Assembly: GCF_004764705.1 (NCBI RefSeq)
Contig: NZ_SHLX01000016.1
Span: 162,369-226,368, forward strand
Length of the DNA: 64,000 bases
From: Paenibacillus cymbidii
GTDB lineage: Bacteria > Bacillota > Bacilli > Paenibacillales > NBRC-103111
Direction of reading: 5' to 3'
A program made the position numbers and the translations under genes. The notes under the pieces were generated by a model that worked only from the letters and a program-made list of their open reading frames with translations, had not been told where the DNA came from and ran no database searches. Positions 55,468 to 63,858 of the stretch are shown here, one piece after another. Every line of letters starts with the position of its first letter. The first letter of the stretch is position 1.

Positions 55468-58074
55468 GTGGAAACTACGCAAATCAAACGATTGGATGGA
55501 CTCAGCGAGAAAATTTTTCTGGACCGTTACGCCATGAAAGATCCCGATACAAGCAATACGAAGGTCGGCGACACCGTGCTCGTGCTGACGAAGGACGATC
55601 CGAAATTTCCTGCCAAGGAAGTGGGCGAGGTCGTCAGCAGGCAAGGCAGAATCGCGTCGATTAAACTCCGCAGCGGCGAAATCGTCGAGTCTGCCGTCGA
55701 GAAGCTGACGCTGACCAAAGAGAAGACGCCGGAAGAGCTGTGGGACCGGCTTGCCCGCGCCATGGCTTCGGTGGAAGCGACACCCGAGAAGAAAAAGGAA
55801 TGGACCGAAAAGTTCCGCTACGTGCTGGACGACTGGCGCCTCGTACCGGGCGGCCGGATCGCGGCCGGCGCCGACGCGAGCGACGAACTGACGCTGTTCA
55901 ACTGCTATGTCATCCCGTCTCCGCACGACAGTCGCGGCGGCATTATGGCAACGCTGTCGGAAATGACCGAAATCATGTCCCGCGGCGGCGGCGTTGGCAT
56001 CAACCTGAGCTCGCTTCGTCCGCGCCGTTCCGTTGTCAGAGGCGTCAGCGGCTCGTCTAGCGGAGCCGTATCCTGGGGCGGCCTGTTCAGCTACACGACG
56101 GGCTTGATCGAACAAGGCGGCAGCCGCCGCGGCGCGCTGATGCTGATGATTAACGACTGGCACCCGGACTTGCTCGATTTTATTACCGTCAAGTCGACCA
56201 TGGGCCAAATCACGAATGCCAATCTGTCCGTGTGCGTCAGCAACGGGTTCATGAAAGCGGTCAAGGAAGATGCCGACTGGGAACTGGTGTTTCCGGATAC
56301 GAAGGACCCGGAATACGACGAGCTGTGGGACGGCGACTTGGCCAAGTGGCAGTCGCTCGGCAAGGCGGTCAAGCCGTATCGGACGGTCAAAGCGCGCGAT
56401 GTCTGGCACACGATCATCGAATCGGCGTGGAAATCGGCCGAACCGGGTGTCGTGTTCATGGAATATTACAACCAGATGTCCAACAGCTGGTATTTCAACC
56501 CGATCATTTGCACGAATCCATGCGGCGAACAAGGTCTTCCGGCTTGGGGCGTCTGCAACTTGTCGGCGATCAACCTGTCGAAGTTTTATGACGAAAGCAA
56601 ACACGATGTCGCGTGGGATGAGCTGGGCAAAGTGGTGCGTTACTCGACGCGTTTCCTCGACAACGTCATTGACAAGACGCCGTATCACTTCCCCGAGAAC
56701 GAACGCAACCAGATGGGAGAACGCCGCGTTGGTCTTGGCACGATGGGGCTGGCCGAGTTGATGATCAAGCTGGAGATCCGTTACGGCGCTCCGGAATCGC
56801 TTGTTTTCCTCGACAAGCTGTATGGTTTTATGGCGAAGGAAGCCTATCTCGCATCCGCCGAAATCGCCGAAGAGAAAGGCTCGTTTACGGAGTTCGTCTA
56901 CGACAAATTCATTCAGAGCGGCTTTATGAAGAAAATGATCGGCACATTCCCGGAAGTCGGCGCGGCCATCAAGTCGAAAGGGATGCGCAACGTGACCGTC
57001 ATCACCCAGGCGCCTACGGGCAGCACGGGTACGATGGTCGGCACGTCGACCGGCATCGAGCCGTATTTTGCCTTCGAATATTTCCGCCAAAGCCGTCTCG
57101 GCTTCGACAAACAATACGTGCCGATCGCTCGCGAGTGGATGGATAAACACCCGAACGAAGAATTGCCGGCTCATTTCGTCACGTCGATGACCTTGTCCGC
57201 CGAAGATCATATTCGCGTGCAAGCGGCCATCCAGACGTGGGTCGACAGCTCCATCAGCAAAACGGCGAACTGTCCGAACGATTTCACCGTCGAAGAGACG
57301 AAGCGGCTGTATGAGCTGGCGTTCGATCTGGGCTGCAAAGGCGTGACGATTTATCGCGACGGCAGCCGCGACGTGCAAGTGCTGCAGACGGAGAAGAAGG
57401 AAGAGAAGCAAGCGGCGGCTGCTCCCGAGGCGGCGACGGAAGCCGCGCCGGCGGCCGGGAATGAAGCGGAGACGCTCGATAGCTTGAGCGGCACGCTTGC
57501 CGCAACCGCCGGTGTCAGCAAGCAGGAAGCGGCAGTGTTCGACAAAGAGTACAAGCGGCGTCCGCAGGTGCTGCGCGGCGCAACGTACAAGGCGAATACG
57601 CCGTTCGGCATGGCGTACATTACGATCAACGACTTGAACGGCAGCCCCGGGGAAATTTTCCTCAACGTGGGCAAAGCCGGCTCCGACGTTTTTGCAATGT
57701 CCGAAGCGCTTGGCCGTGTGTGCTCGTTGTTCCTGCGTTATGGCGATCACGGCAACAAAGTGAACTTGCTGATCAAACATCTGAAAGGCATCGGCGGCTC
57801 CGGGGCGATCGGTTTCGGCCCGAACCGCGTCGAATCGATCGCGGATGCCGTCGCCAAGGCGCTGGAGACGCACAGCCAAATGAATGGCGGCGATGCGGAA
57901 GTGACCGCATCGGTTGCGACCGAAGCTCCGGCGCCGAAGTTCAATGTGATCGCCCCCCCGGCCGGCGGGTCAGCAGCAAGCAAGGATCTTTGCCCGTCCT
58001 GCGGTTCGGCCTCGCTCGTCAACACCGAAGGCTGCAAAACATGCACCAACTGCGGCTACAGCAAGTGCAGCTAA
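55468..58074 (+). CDS. nrdJ: Adenosylcobalamin-dependent ribonucleotide reductase
   Basis: This 868-residue class II reductase converts ribonucleotides to deoxyribonucleotides using B12. Key sites: the redox cysteine in LFNCYVIPS, NPCGEQGLPAWGVCNLS with the radical-site cysteine, APTGSTGTMVGTSTGIEP, a TSCPD-like domain (about residues 700-800), and a C-terminal zinc-ribbon-like tail (CPSCG, CKTCTNCG) that holds the regenerating cysteines. GTG at 55468 follows AGGAGG by nine bases. An Ala/Glu-rich linker around 640-670 separates the domains. A terminator follows. Confidence 0.95.
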   Translation: METTQIKRLDGLSEKIFLDRYAMKDPDTSNTKVGDTVLVLTKDDPKFPAKEVGEVVSRQGRIASIKLRSGEIVESAVEKLTLTKEKTPEELWDRLARAMASVEATPEKKKEWTEKFRYVLDDWRLVPGGRIAAGADASDELTLFNCYVIPSPHDSRGGIMATLSEMTEIMSRGGGVGINLSSLRPRRSVVRGVSGSSSGAVSWGGLFSYTTGLIEQGGSRRGALMLMINDWHPDLLDFITVKSTMGQITNANLSVCVSNGFMKAVKEDADWELVFPDTKDPEYDELWDGDLAKWQSLGKAVKPYRTVKARDVWHTIIESAWKSAEPGVVFMEYYNQMSNSWYFNPIICTNPCGEQGLPAWGVCNLSAINLSKFYDESKHDVAWDELGKVVRYSTRFLDNVIDKTPYHFPENERNQMGERRVGLGTMGLAELMIKLEIRYGAPESLVFLDKLYGFMAKEAYLASAEIAEEKGSFTEFVYDKFIQSGFMKKMIGTFPEVGAAIKSKGMRNVTVITQAPTGSTGTMVGTSTGIEPYFAFEYFRQSRLGFDKQYVPIAREWMDKHPNEELPAHFVTSMTLSAEDHIRVQAAIQTWVDSSISKTANCPNDFTVEETKRLYELAFDLGCKGVTIYRDGSRDVQVLQTEKKEEKQAAAAPEAATEAAPAAGNEAETLDSLSGTLAATAGVSKQEAAVFDKEYKRRPQVLRGATYKANTPFGMAYITINDLNGSPGEIFLNVGKAGSDVFAMSEALGRVCSLFLRYGDHGNKVNLLIKHLKGIGGSGAIGFGPNRVESIADAVAKALETHSQMNGGDAEVTASVATEAPAPKFNVIAPPAGGSAASKDLCPSCGSASLVNTEGCKTCTNCGYSKCS

Positions 58075-58082
58075 GCAGCAAG

Positions 58083-58110
58083 AAGCCCCTCGCGAGAGGG
58101 GCTTTTTTTT
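58083..58110 (+). terminator. Terminator of nrdJ
   Basis: AGCCCCTC (58084-58091) pairs with GAGGGGCT (58096-58103), followed by a T run of 8. Confidence 0.9.
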
Positions 58111-58117
58111 GTGTGAT

Positions 58118-58180
58118 GTCATAATTGGTGAGAATATTTTCAGAATTCGTGAGATGGATTTTTCAGTATTCATGAGAAAT
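58118..58180. repeat. Three ~22-base direct repeats, possible element end
   Basis: AT-rich repeats ending in GTGAGA, GTGAGA and ATGAGA (58128-58133, 58149-58154, 58172-58177) share the form TTCAG-N-ATTC-R-TGAGA, the first copy partly degenerate. They begin just after the nrdJ terminator with TGTCATAATTGG and lie next to the broken 3' end of the IS. Several transposon families carry such repeated transposase sites at their ends. Confidence 0.5.
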
Positions 58181-58260
58181 GTATAATTATACATGAAAAT
58201 GAATAGGGAGTAAGTGTGCTGACCAACAAAGGTTGCAAGCACAATTTTTTGGAGGAGTAT

Positions 58261-59595
58261 GGCTTGGTTCTTTAACCGCAAATAGTTCATGCTGACTTTA
58301 ATCTCGCGATCACCTTTGGTTTTCGTACACTGCGGCCTCAGTGGACAATCTCCACAGTCGGCGCTTCGATAATATCGGTACTCGATTTCATACCCACTTT
58401 CCGTATACTCTTTGCCTACTCTCCGGAAATGGAGCGTTTGTCCCGCCGCGCATGTCCACGTATCCTGCTCGCTGTTATAGGTCCAGTTGTCGATTCTGCT
58501 AATGTCCTTTTGCCATGCCTTGCTCTTTTCGCTGTGGTACGTGCTGTACTTCACAATGGCTTCGACTTCGTTCCGCTCCAAGTAGTCATAATTTTCTTCA
58601 CCGCCATAGCCTGCATCGGCGATAACGGTGCCTGGTAGCCTGCCTAACTGCGATTTTACTTTTTCGAGATGAGGGATGAGGCAACGCGTATCGGTTGGCC
58701 GCTGGTGCAAACTGTAGCCGACAATGAATTGATTTTCGGTGCCGATCTGCACATTGTATCCCGGCTTGAGCTGGCCGTTTTGCATATGATCTTCTTTCAT
58801 TCGCATAAACGTGGCGTCATGGTCCGTTTTACTGTAGCTGTTTCTCGTGCCTAGAATCCCTTCCTGAATCTCGTACTTTTGGAGGCGGGGAAGCAAGTCC
58901 TTGCGGAGCATGCGTACCGCCTTCTTGAGCGGCTTGTCTTTTGGCTTTTCGTGCAGCCGTTCCTCCAATTGCTTAACAGCATGATCCAGCTTTTCACTGG
59001 TGATCGTTGCGGACTCGCCCCGTTCAAGAAGATCCCGGTTCCCGTGTGTTCCTTCTTCTTGTTTCTCGGCTTCCTCAATGGCGGCGAACAAAGTCTGGAC
59101 TTTCTCCTGGAGTTTGGCCTTCTGCTTCACGACAGACTTTCCCCAAACAAACGTATACCGATTCGCATTTGCTTCGATCTTGGTGCCATCTACAAAGTAA
59201 TGTTCCAGCTGCACGTAGTTCTCTTCCGCTAGAAATTGAAGAACCGCGGTAAACACGGTCTCCAATACGGCTTTCATGCGCTCCGAACGAAACCGGTTGA
59301 TGGTGCGGAAGTCCGGTCTTTGCCTTCCTGCGATCCACATGAACATGATGTTTTCACGTACGGCCTTGGCGATCTGGCGAGAAGAGTAAATGCGCTGGGT
59401 GTAGGCGTAAATGATTTTGGTGAGCATCTTGGGATGGTAGCTATCTCGTCCGCCTCCGGGATAAGCTGCGTCGAAGATAGCATCGCTCAGACGATTGACG
59501 GCAGCGTTGACCACGCGAACAAGGTGATTTGCGGGAATATCTACTTCTAAATCCATTGGCAGGCAAAGTTGGTCCATGCTATATTGAATGTACAA
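58261..59595 (-). pseudogene. IS1182-family transposase, 3' truncated
   Basis: About 445 codons remain. The start is TTG at 59595, with AAAGGAG nine bases ahead. The N-terminal DNA-binding part (GRDSYHPKMLTKIIYAY, RPDFRTINRFRSERM), the first catalytic aspartate in HYFVDGTKIEAN and the second in TVIADAGYGGEENYDY, plus the CPLRPQCT cysteines are intact. Homology ends at MNYLRLKNQA; the domain with the catalytic glutamate is lost. The frame runs on through unrelated DNA into the 3' end of nrdJ (to 57970). It must be inactive in trans-free form. Confidence 0.82.
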
Positions 59596-59721
59596 AGAAA
59601 CCGTCTCCTTTGGGTTTATGGTTGGGTGGTACTTCCATTTTACCAAAGAGTGGTTCCTTTTTGTTTGAATAAACGTAAAACCGGCTGTCCCTCCGTCATT
59701 TACATGACTTTTGGGACAGCC
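58261..59721 (-). mobile_element. Truncated IS1182-type insertion sequence
   Basis: The intact side is at the right: reading the minus strand, GGCTGTCCCAAAAGTCATG starts at 59721 and forms a stem with GGGACAGCC at 59683-59691, typical of such element ends. Transposase homology stops sharply at 58261, where the sequence changes to AT-rich DNA with 22-base repeats. The 3' part of the transposase gene and the second end are missing. Confidence 0.7.
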
Positions 59722-59763
59722 GCTTTCTTGAACTGAATCAATTGTTTTTTCTACAGCTGTCGC

Positions 59764-60615
59764 TTAATGAAGCGTCTTAGGGAAACCTTCACGCCATGAA
59801 GCGAACCGCGGACTCCAACCATTCCGAAGTGCCTTTGTATTAAGCGCTCCGCGTTCTCCTCTCACGCTTCCTGTCATTGTCTTGGGTTCTGGAGCGTTAA
59901 GGGCTTTCGCATAGACAGGCACCCATTCGGTACCCGCTGCCGGATCGCTATCCACAATGTTATATGTTCCTGTGGGCCACTCCAGCGCCAAAACAGCTGC
60001 AACTGCTGCGTCTTCTGTATGAACAAAAGAAGTGATGCCGTCTGTAGCAGGCAAGTTCCCAATTCGAACTTGCTCTGCAAACAATCCGTTCGAACCGTAC
60101 CAGGTCCCTTCACCGTACAGCACGCCGTATCTAAGAATGACATGCTCCGGCATTTCTGCAGCGGTGGTTTCCAGTGCATGAACGCCATTTACGCTTGTAA
60201 GTTGCGGTTCCGGAGCCTCAAAATCTAGTGGACAATCCTCAGTTGCCGGCCCTTCTCCGGGCGCATAGGTCATTGTGATGCTTTGCGCGATCATCTGGCG
60301 AACGCCAGCGGCGAGCGAAGCATCGACTAAGTTTCTCGTTCCCTCCACGCGAATTCTTGCATTGGCGGACGGATCCATAGCCTGCAGCGAAGTCAGTTGG
60401 TGAATGACCACCTCTGGGGATGTTTCGGCAAGTACGCTGAACAGATTCTTGCGATGATATACATCCGCTTGGACGAATGACGCTCCAGCTTTTTTTAAGC
60501 TTTCTGCATGCTCCGGGTTGCGTATTAACCCAATCACTTCATGTCCCTTTTGTACGAGCATCGGAATGAGTACCCTTCCGATGACGCCGCTTGCTCCAGC
60601 AACTAAAATCTTCAT
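59764..60615 (-). CDS. NAD-dependent epimerase/dehydratase family protein
   Basis: This 283-residue extended SDR protein has the Rossmann motif GASGVIG (residues 8-14) and a core resembling NAD(P)-binding sugar epimerases. The usual YxxxK site is not clear: the region reads SVNGVHALETTAA, so catalysis may differ. AAAGGAGG precedes the ATG at 60615. Its promoter is of ECF41 type (60649-60675), and the sigma gene is its divergent neighbour. ECF41 sigma factors are known to sit beside epimerases, oxidoreductases or carboxymuconolactone decarboxylases. Confidence 0.82.
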   Translation of the reverse strand: MKILVAGASGVIGRVLIPMLVQKGHEVIGLIRNPEHAESLKKAGASFVQADVYHRKNLFSVLAETSPEVVIHQLTSLQAMDPSANARIRVEGTRNLVDASLAAGVRQMIAQSITMTYAPGEGPATEDCPLDFEAPEPQLTSVNGVHALETTAAEMPEHVILRYGVLYGEGTWYGSNGLFAEQVRIGNLPATDGITSFVHTEDAAVAAVLALEWPTGTYNIVDSDPAAGTEWVPVYAKALNAPEPKTMTGSVRGERGALNTKALRNGWSPRFASWREGFPKTLH

Positions 60616-60648
60616 TTGTTACTGCCTCCTTTATCTATTTTTATTTAA

Positions 60649-60675
60649 GACCAATCTGTTATCGCATTTGTGACA
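60649..60675 (-). promoter_or_regulatory. ECF41-type promoter of the epimerase gene
   Basis: On the minus strand TGTCACA (60675-60669), exactly 16 bases, then GGTC (60652-60649). This is close to the TGTCACA-N16-CGTC pattern reported for ECF41 targets and identical in form to the site at 61865-61891. Confidence 0.75.
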
Positions 60676-60935
60676 TAAGATGCGACAAGCGCTAAACTAA
60701 ATGGAAATAACAAAAAAATCGTATGAAGAGCTGTATGGAATTCGATAAGGTTTAGCAGCATAATGGAAGGAAGCAGTATAATAGCGGGACATGACACAAG
60801 CTTCTCTGATGCAGCTGCCGATGCGTCTGCTTGAGATCCTGCATTTCTCTATGCGCCATTCTGTTCGGGAGGGCGCTCATAAACCTATCACTCGAAAAAT
60901 TTAATAGATTAGATTGAGATAAGGAGTTGAAAGGG

Positions 60936-61895
60936 ATGTTGGATATGTCGACGGTCGAATCGTACCGTCCTCTGCTGATGACGCTCGCCTACCGGATGCT
61001 CGGTTCCTTAAGCGAAGCGGAAGACATCGTGCAGGATGCGTTGGCCGATTATGCCATGACTGTGGATCGCGGCAGTATCAGGCACGAAAAAGCTTATTTG
61101 GTTCGAATGGTCACCAACAGAAGCTTGAAACTGAAGCAATCCGCGCGCAAACGCCGCGAATTCTACGTCGGGCAGTGGCTCCCGGAGCCTGCCATTTCCG
61201 ATGGCGGGATCGGCGGTGCGGCCGCAGCCCTCGGATCTGCAACTGGAAAGAACGGAAATCCTGCCAATTACATCGAGCGGCAAGAGAACATCACGTATGT
61301 GATGCTTGTTATGCTGGAGAGGCTGACTGCCGTCGAGCGCGCGGTCTTCCTGCTTCGCGAGACGCTTGACTTCGACTATGGGGAAATCTCGGACGTCGTG
61401 CAGAAGTCAGAAGCGAATTGCCGCAAAATTTTCAGTCGGGCAAAGGAAAAGCTGCAAGGCTTGGCGGGAGAAGTCGGCGGCGCGGAAGCGATCGATCCCA
61501 TGCGGCGTAACGAGGAACAAGCATGGGCTATCGCCAAAGCGTTCTTACAGGCGGTCGAGACCGGAAATTCGTCCGCGCTCGTGGACATGCTGGCGCATGA
61601 CGCCGTACTCGTAACCGATGGCGGCGACAAAGCTCGCGCGGCGATCAATCCGATCGAGGGCAGCGAGCGCATCGCAGCATTTTTTATCGGTAACGCGCGC
61701 AAAGGCACGATGGGCGATTCGTTCTTGCCGGTCGACGTGAGCGGCCAACCCGGCTTTATCGTTACCCAGGACGGCCAGCCGGCCATGGTCATGGTGTTCG
61801 GTTGGGATGCGGAAAAGCTGATCTCGCGCATTTTTATTATTTTGAACCCTGACAAGCTTGAGTGTGTCACAAACCGATTCTCCGCTTGGTCTTAG
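60936..61895 (+). CDS. ECF41-family sigma factor with C-terminal SnoaL-like domain
   Basis: This 319-residue sigma factor has region 2 (YRPLLMTLAYRMLGSLSEAED, near residues 10-30), region 4 (LTAVERAVFLLRETLDFDYG, ~130-175) and a C-terminal SnoaL-like domain. The ECF41 hallmarks are DGGDK (228-232, a variant of DGGGK) and NPDKL (304-308). In this family the extension replaces an anti-sigma factor. ATG 60936 is chosen because AAGGAG is nine bases ahead. A Gly/Ala-rich loop at 90-110 separates the two sigma regions. Confidence 0.9.
   Translation: MLDMSTVESYRPLLMTLAYRMLGSLSEAEDIVQDALADYAMTVDRGSIRHEKAYLVRMVTNRSLKLKQSARKRREFYVGQWLPEPAISDGGIGGAAAALGSATGKNGNPANYIERQENITYVMLVMLERLTAVERAVFLLRETLDFDYGEISDVVQKSEANCRKIFSRAKEKLQGLAGEVGGAEAIDPMRRNEEQAWAIAKAFLQAVETGNSSALVDMLAHDAVLVTDGGDKARAAINPIEGSERIAAFFIGNARKGTMGDSFLPVDVSGQPGFIVTQDGQPAMVMVFGWDAEKLISRIFIILNPDKLECVTNRFSAWS
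61865..61891 (+). promoter_or_regulatory. ECF41-type promoter of the decarboxylase-like gene
   Basis: TGTCACA (61865-61871), exactly 16 bases, then GGTC (61888-61891). The site lies inside the last codons of the sigma gene, 59 bases before the next start codon. Confidence 0.75.
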
Positions 61896-61949
61896 ATAGC
61901 GAAAGTCGATGCAAGCTGGTCGGCACTACTATTAAAGGAGTGATTGGCA

Positions 61950-62390
61950 ATGGAACCCAGAATGTTGTTGAAAGAGGTTAACCCTGCAGCTTTCACGGCG
62001 ATGGTCGGACTCGAAAAATTTCTGGATGGCGCAAGTCTCGACAAAAAACTGAAGGAGCTTGTAAAAATACGCGCTTCGCAACTCAACAGATGCGCCTTCT
62101 GTCTCCAAATTCATGCAACCGACGCCCGCAAGCTGGGTGAAACGGAGGTTCGCATCTACACGCTTAACGCTTGGCGCGAAACGTCTTACTTCACCCCGCA
62201 AGAGCGCGCGGCGCTGGCGTTGACGGAAGCCGTCACCCTGGTCGCATCCAATCACGTTCCGGACGACGTGTACGAAGAAGCAGCTCGTCACTTCAGCGAG
62301 CAGGAGATCAGCGAGCTACTGATGGCCATTATCACAATCAACGGCTGGAACCGTATCGCAATCACGACGGGCTTGACCCCTCCGGCATAA
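61950..62390 (+). CDS. Carboxymuconolactone decarboxylase / AhpD-like protein
   Basis: This 146-residue protein belongs to the CMD family. The redox motif CAFCLQIH (Cys48, Cys51, His55) is the AhpD-type active site, pointing to peroxide or thiol chemistry and not to true decarboxylation. The later GWNRIAITTG is also typical. AAGGAG lies nine bases before the ATG at 61950. It is driven from an ECF41-type promoter within the sigma gene and is its expected target. Confidence 0.88.
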   Translation: MEPRMLLKEVNPAAFTAMVGLEKFLDGASLDKKLKELVKIRASQLNRCAFCLQIHATDARKLGETEVRIYTLNAWRETSYFTPQERAALALTEAVTLVASNHVPDDVYEEAARHFSEQEISELLMAIITINGWNRIAITTGLTPPA

Positions 62391-62403
62391 TCCTGGCATC
62401 CCA

Positions 62404-62580
62404 CTATTGGAGAACGATAGATGAATGACAACAGCGGCAGTCTAGGACTTTACTTTCTTGTCCTTTGCTGCCGCTGCTATATATTAACGCTTCAGTCTAA
62501 AATTTATTTTAAAAAGCTGCCGATCCTTCGATTCAAAAACCCCACTAAATCAACATCTCAAGTTTAATTCTTAATTTTCT
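62404..62580. repeat. Transposon-end-like array, copy A
   Basis: This ~177-base block contains three copies of a ~20-base word near CAGTCTAANACTTTATTTTC: 62438-62459, 62493-62512 and 62559-62579, the last degenerate. It opens with CTATTGGAGAACGATAG. It is homologous along its length to 63169-63347 in the same orientation. It follows the decarboxylase stop by 13 bases. Confidence 0.75.
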
Positions 62581-62655
62581 GCACACAATAGTTTAGCGCA
62601 ATAGTTTAAAGACATAAATGATAATGGACTTAAAACAAATAAAGGACTGAATTAT

Positions 62656-63117
62656 ATGAACAGTTGTACTTTTCTCATATCAATGGCGACAATCGATGAT
62701 CTTAATGAATTAACAATTTTGTTTAATGAATATCGGATGTTTTACAATCAGGAATCAAATATTTCAGCTGCAAAGGAGTTCTTATTTGAACGATTTGAAC
62801 ACAGAGAATCCATTATCTTCGTTGCTAAAGATCTGAATCACAATAAAATAATCGGGTTTACCCAACTGTACCCTTCATTTTCTTCAGTTTCTATGCAAAG
62901 ATCTTTGATTTTAAATGATCTGTATGTACTTTCAGATTTTAGAGGTGCAGGAACTGCTCGGGCATTATTAGAAGCTGCAAAAGATTATGCAAGAAGCATC
63001 AAAGCCAAGGGACTAGCACTCTCAACAGCGATTGATAATGTAAGAGCACAAGGGATATATGAAAAAAGTGGCTATGAGAGAGATAAAGAATGTTATCATT
63101 ATTTTCTAAAGGCCTAG
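62656..63117 (+). CDS. GNAT-family N-acetyltransferase, AT-rich
   Basis: This 153-residue enzyme transfers an acetyl group from acetyl-CoA. The CoA-binding motif is RGAGTARALLEAA, preceded by the strand LNDLYVLSDF and followed by LSTAIDNVRAQGIYEKSGYE. The substrate is unknown. Base composition is far more AT-rich than the neighbourhood, and codons such as TTA, AAT and ATA dominate, so it was probably acquired. AAAGGA lies before the ATG at 62656. Two copies of the repeat array flank it. Confidence 0.82.
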   Translation: MNSCTFLISMATIDDLNELTILFNEYRMFYNQESNISAAKEFLFERFEHRESIIFVAKDLNHNKIIGFTQLYPSFSSVSMQRSLILNDLYVLSDFRGAGTARALLEAAKDYARSIKAKGLALSTAIDNVRAQGIYEKSGYERDKECYHYFLKA

Positions 63118-63168
63118 AGAGACAATAAATTCAGTGCCAAAGTCATAGTAGTTTCTACAAGGATTGTG

Positions 63169-63347
63169 CTATCGGGGAACGTTAGTTGAACAACGACTGC
63201 GGCAGTCTAAGACTTTATTTCTTCAAGTCTCGGTCTGCCGTTGCTTCTTTTTATTGTCAGTCTAATACTTAATTTTCTGAGTCTGACGATATTCAATCCC
63301 CATAAACCCCGTCAGATCAAGCTACTCAGTCTAGAACTTTATTTTCA
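63169..63347. repeat. Transposon-end-like array, copy B
   Basis: Three clear copies of the CAGTCTAANACTTTATTTTC word stand at 63203-63222, 63258-63278 and 63327-63346. Distances (55 and 69 bases) match those in copy A (55 and 66). It opens with CTATCGGGGAACGTTAG. The broken ATPase gene follows about 40 bases later. Confidence 0.78.
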
Positions 63348-63387
63348 CTGGACATCGGCTCGCAAGATTAAACCCAAAGTAAAGGGC

Positions 63388-63858
63388 TTTCGACTGCATC
63401 GGGAAATCGAGCTGATGCGCGGCATTCATCGCCTGCAGCCGGTGGTCATCGTGGACGAAAGCCATCTGCTTGATCGGGAGATGCTGGAGGAAGTACGGTT
63501 TCTGCTGAACTTCCGAATGGATGCGCAAAGTCCGATGGCCTTGATTCTCGTCGGACAGAGTGAGCTGTGGGAGAAGCTGTCGCTTCAGGTTTATTCCGCG
63601 ATTCGGCAACGGATCGATTTTTAATGCAAGCTGCCCCATTACGATCGGGCGCAGACCGAAGACTACGTGAAGTGGCACCTGGCCTATGCCGGCTGCGAGC
63701 AAGCGATTTTCTCGGGCGGCGCGATCGACGACATCTACCGCTATGCCAACGGCAGTGCCCGCTTGATCAACAAAGTTGCCACGCATTGCCTGATCTACGG
63801 CGCGCAGAACGGTCGTCGAATCCTTGACGATCACATGGTTAAGCACGTGATCGAGGGG
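63388..63858 (+). pseudogene. ExeA/TnsC-like transposition ATPase, broken
   Basis: The remaining frame encodes the middle and end of an AAA ATPase: LHREIELMRGIHRLQPVVIV with Walker B VVIVDESHLLD, LILVGQSELWE and AIRQRIDF. An in-frame TAA at 63622-63624 interrupts it, and the frame continues with CKLPHYDRAQTEDYV and HMVKHVIEG. The stop is probably a CAA to TAA change. The N-terminal part with Walker A is missing. Such ATPases help a DDE transposase choose targets. It is inactive as it stands. Confidence 0.8.

Noticed and set aside
62404..63347. Composite transposon or integron cassette around the GNAT gene
   Set aside because: The two arrays are in the same orientation with no transposase inside, and no attC-like pair with an integrase is seen. 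Only the neutral description of duplicated element ends is kept.
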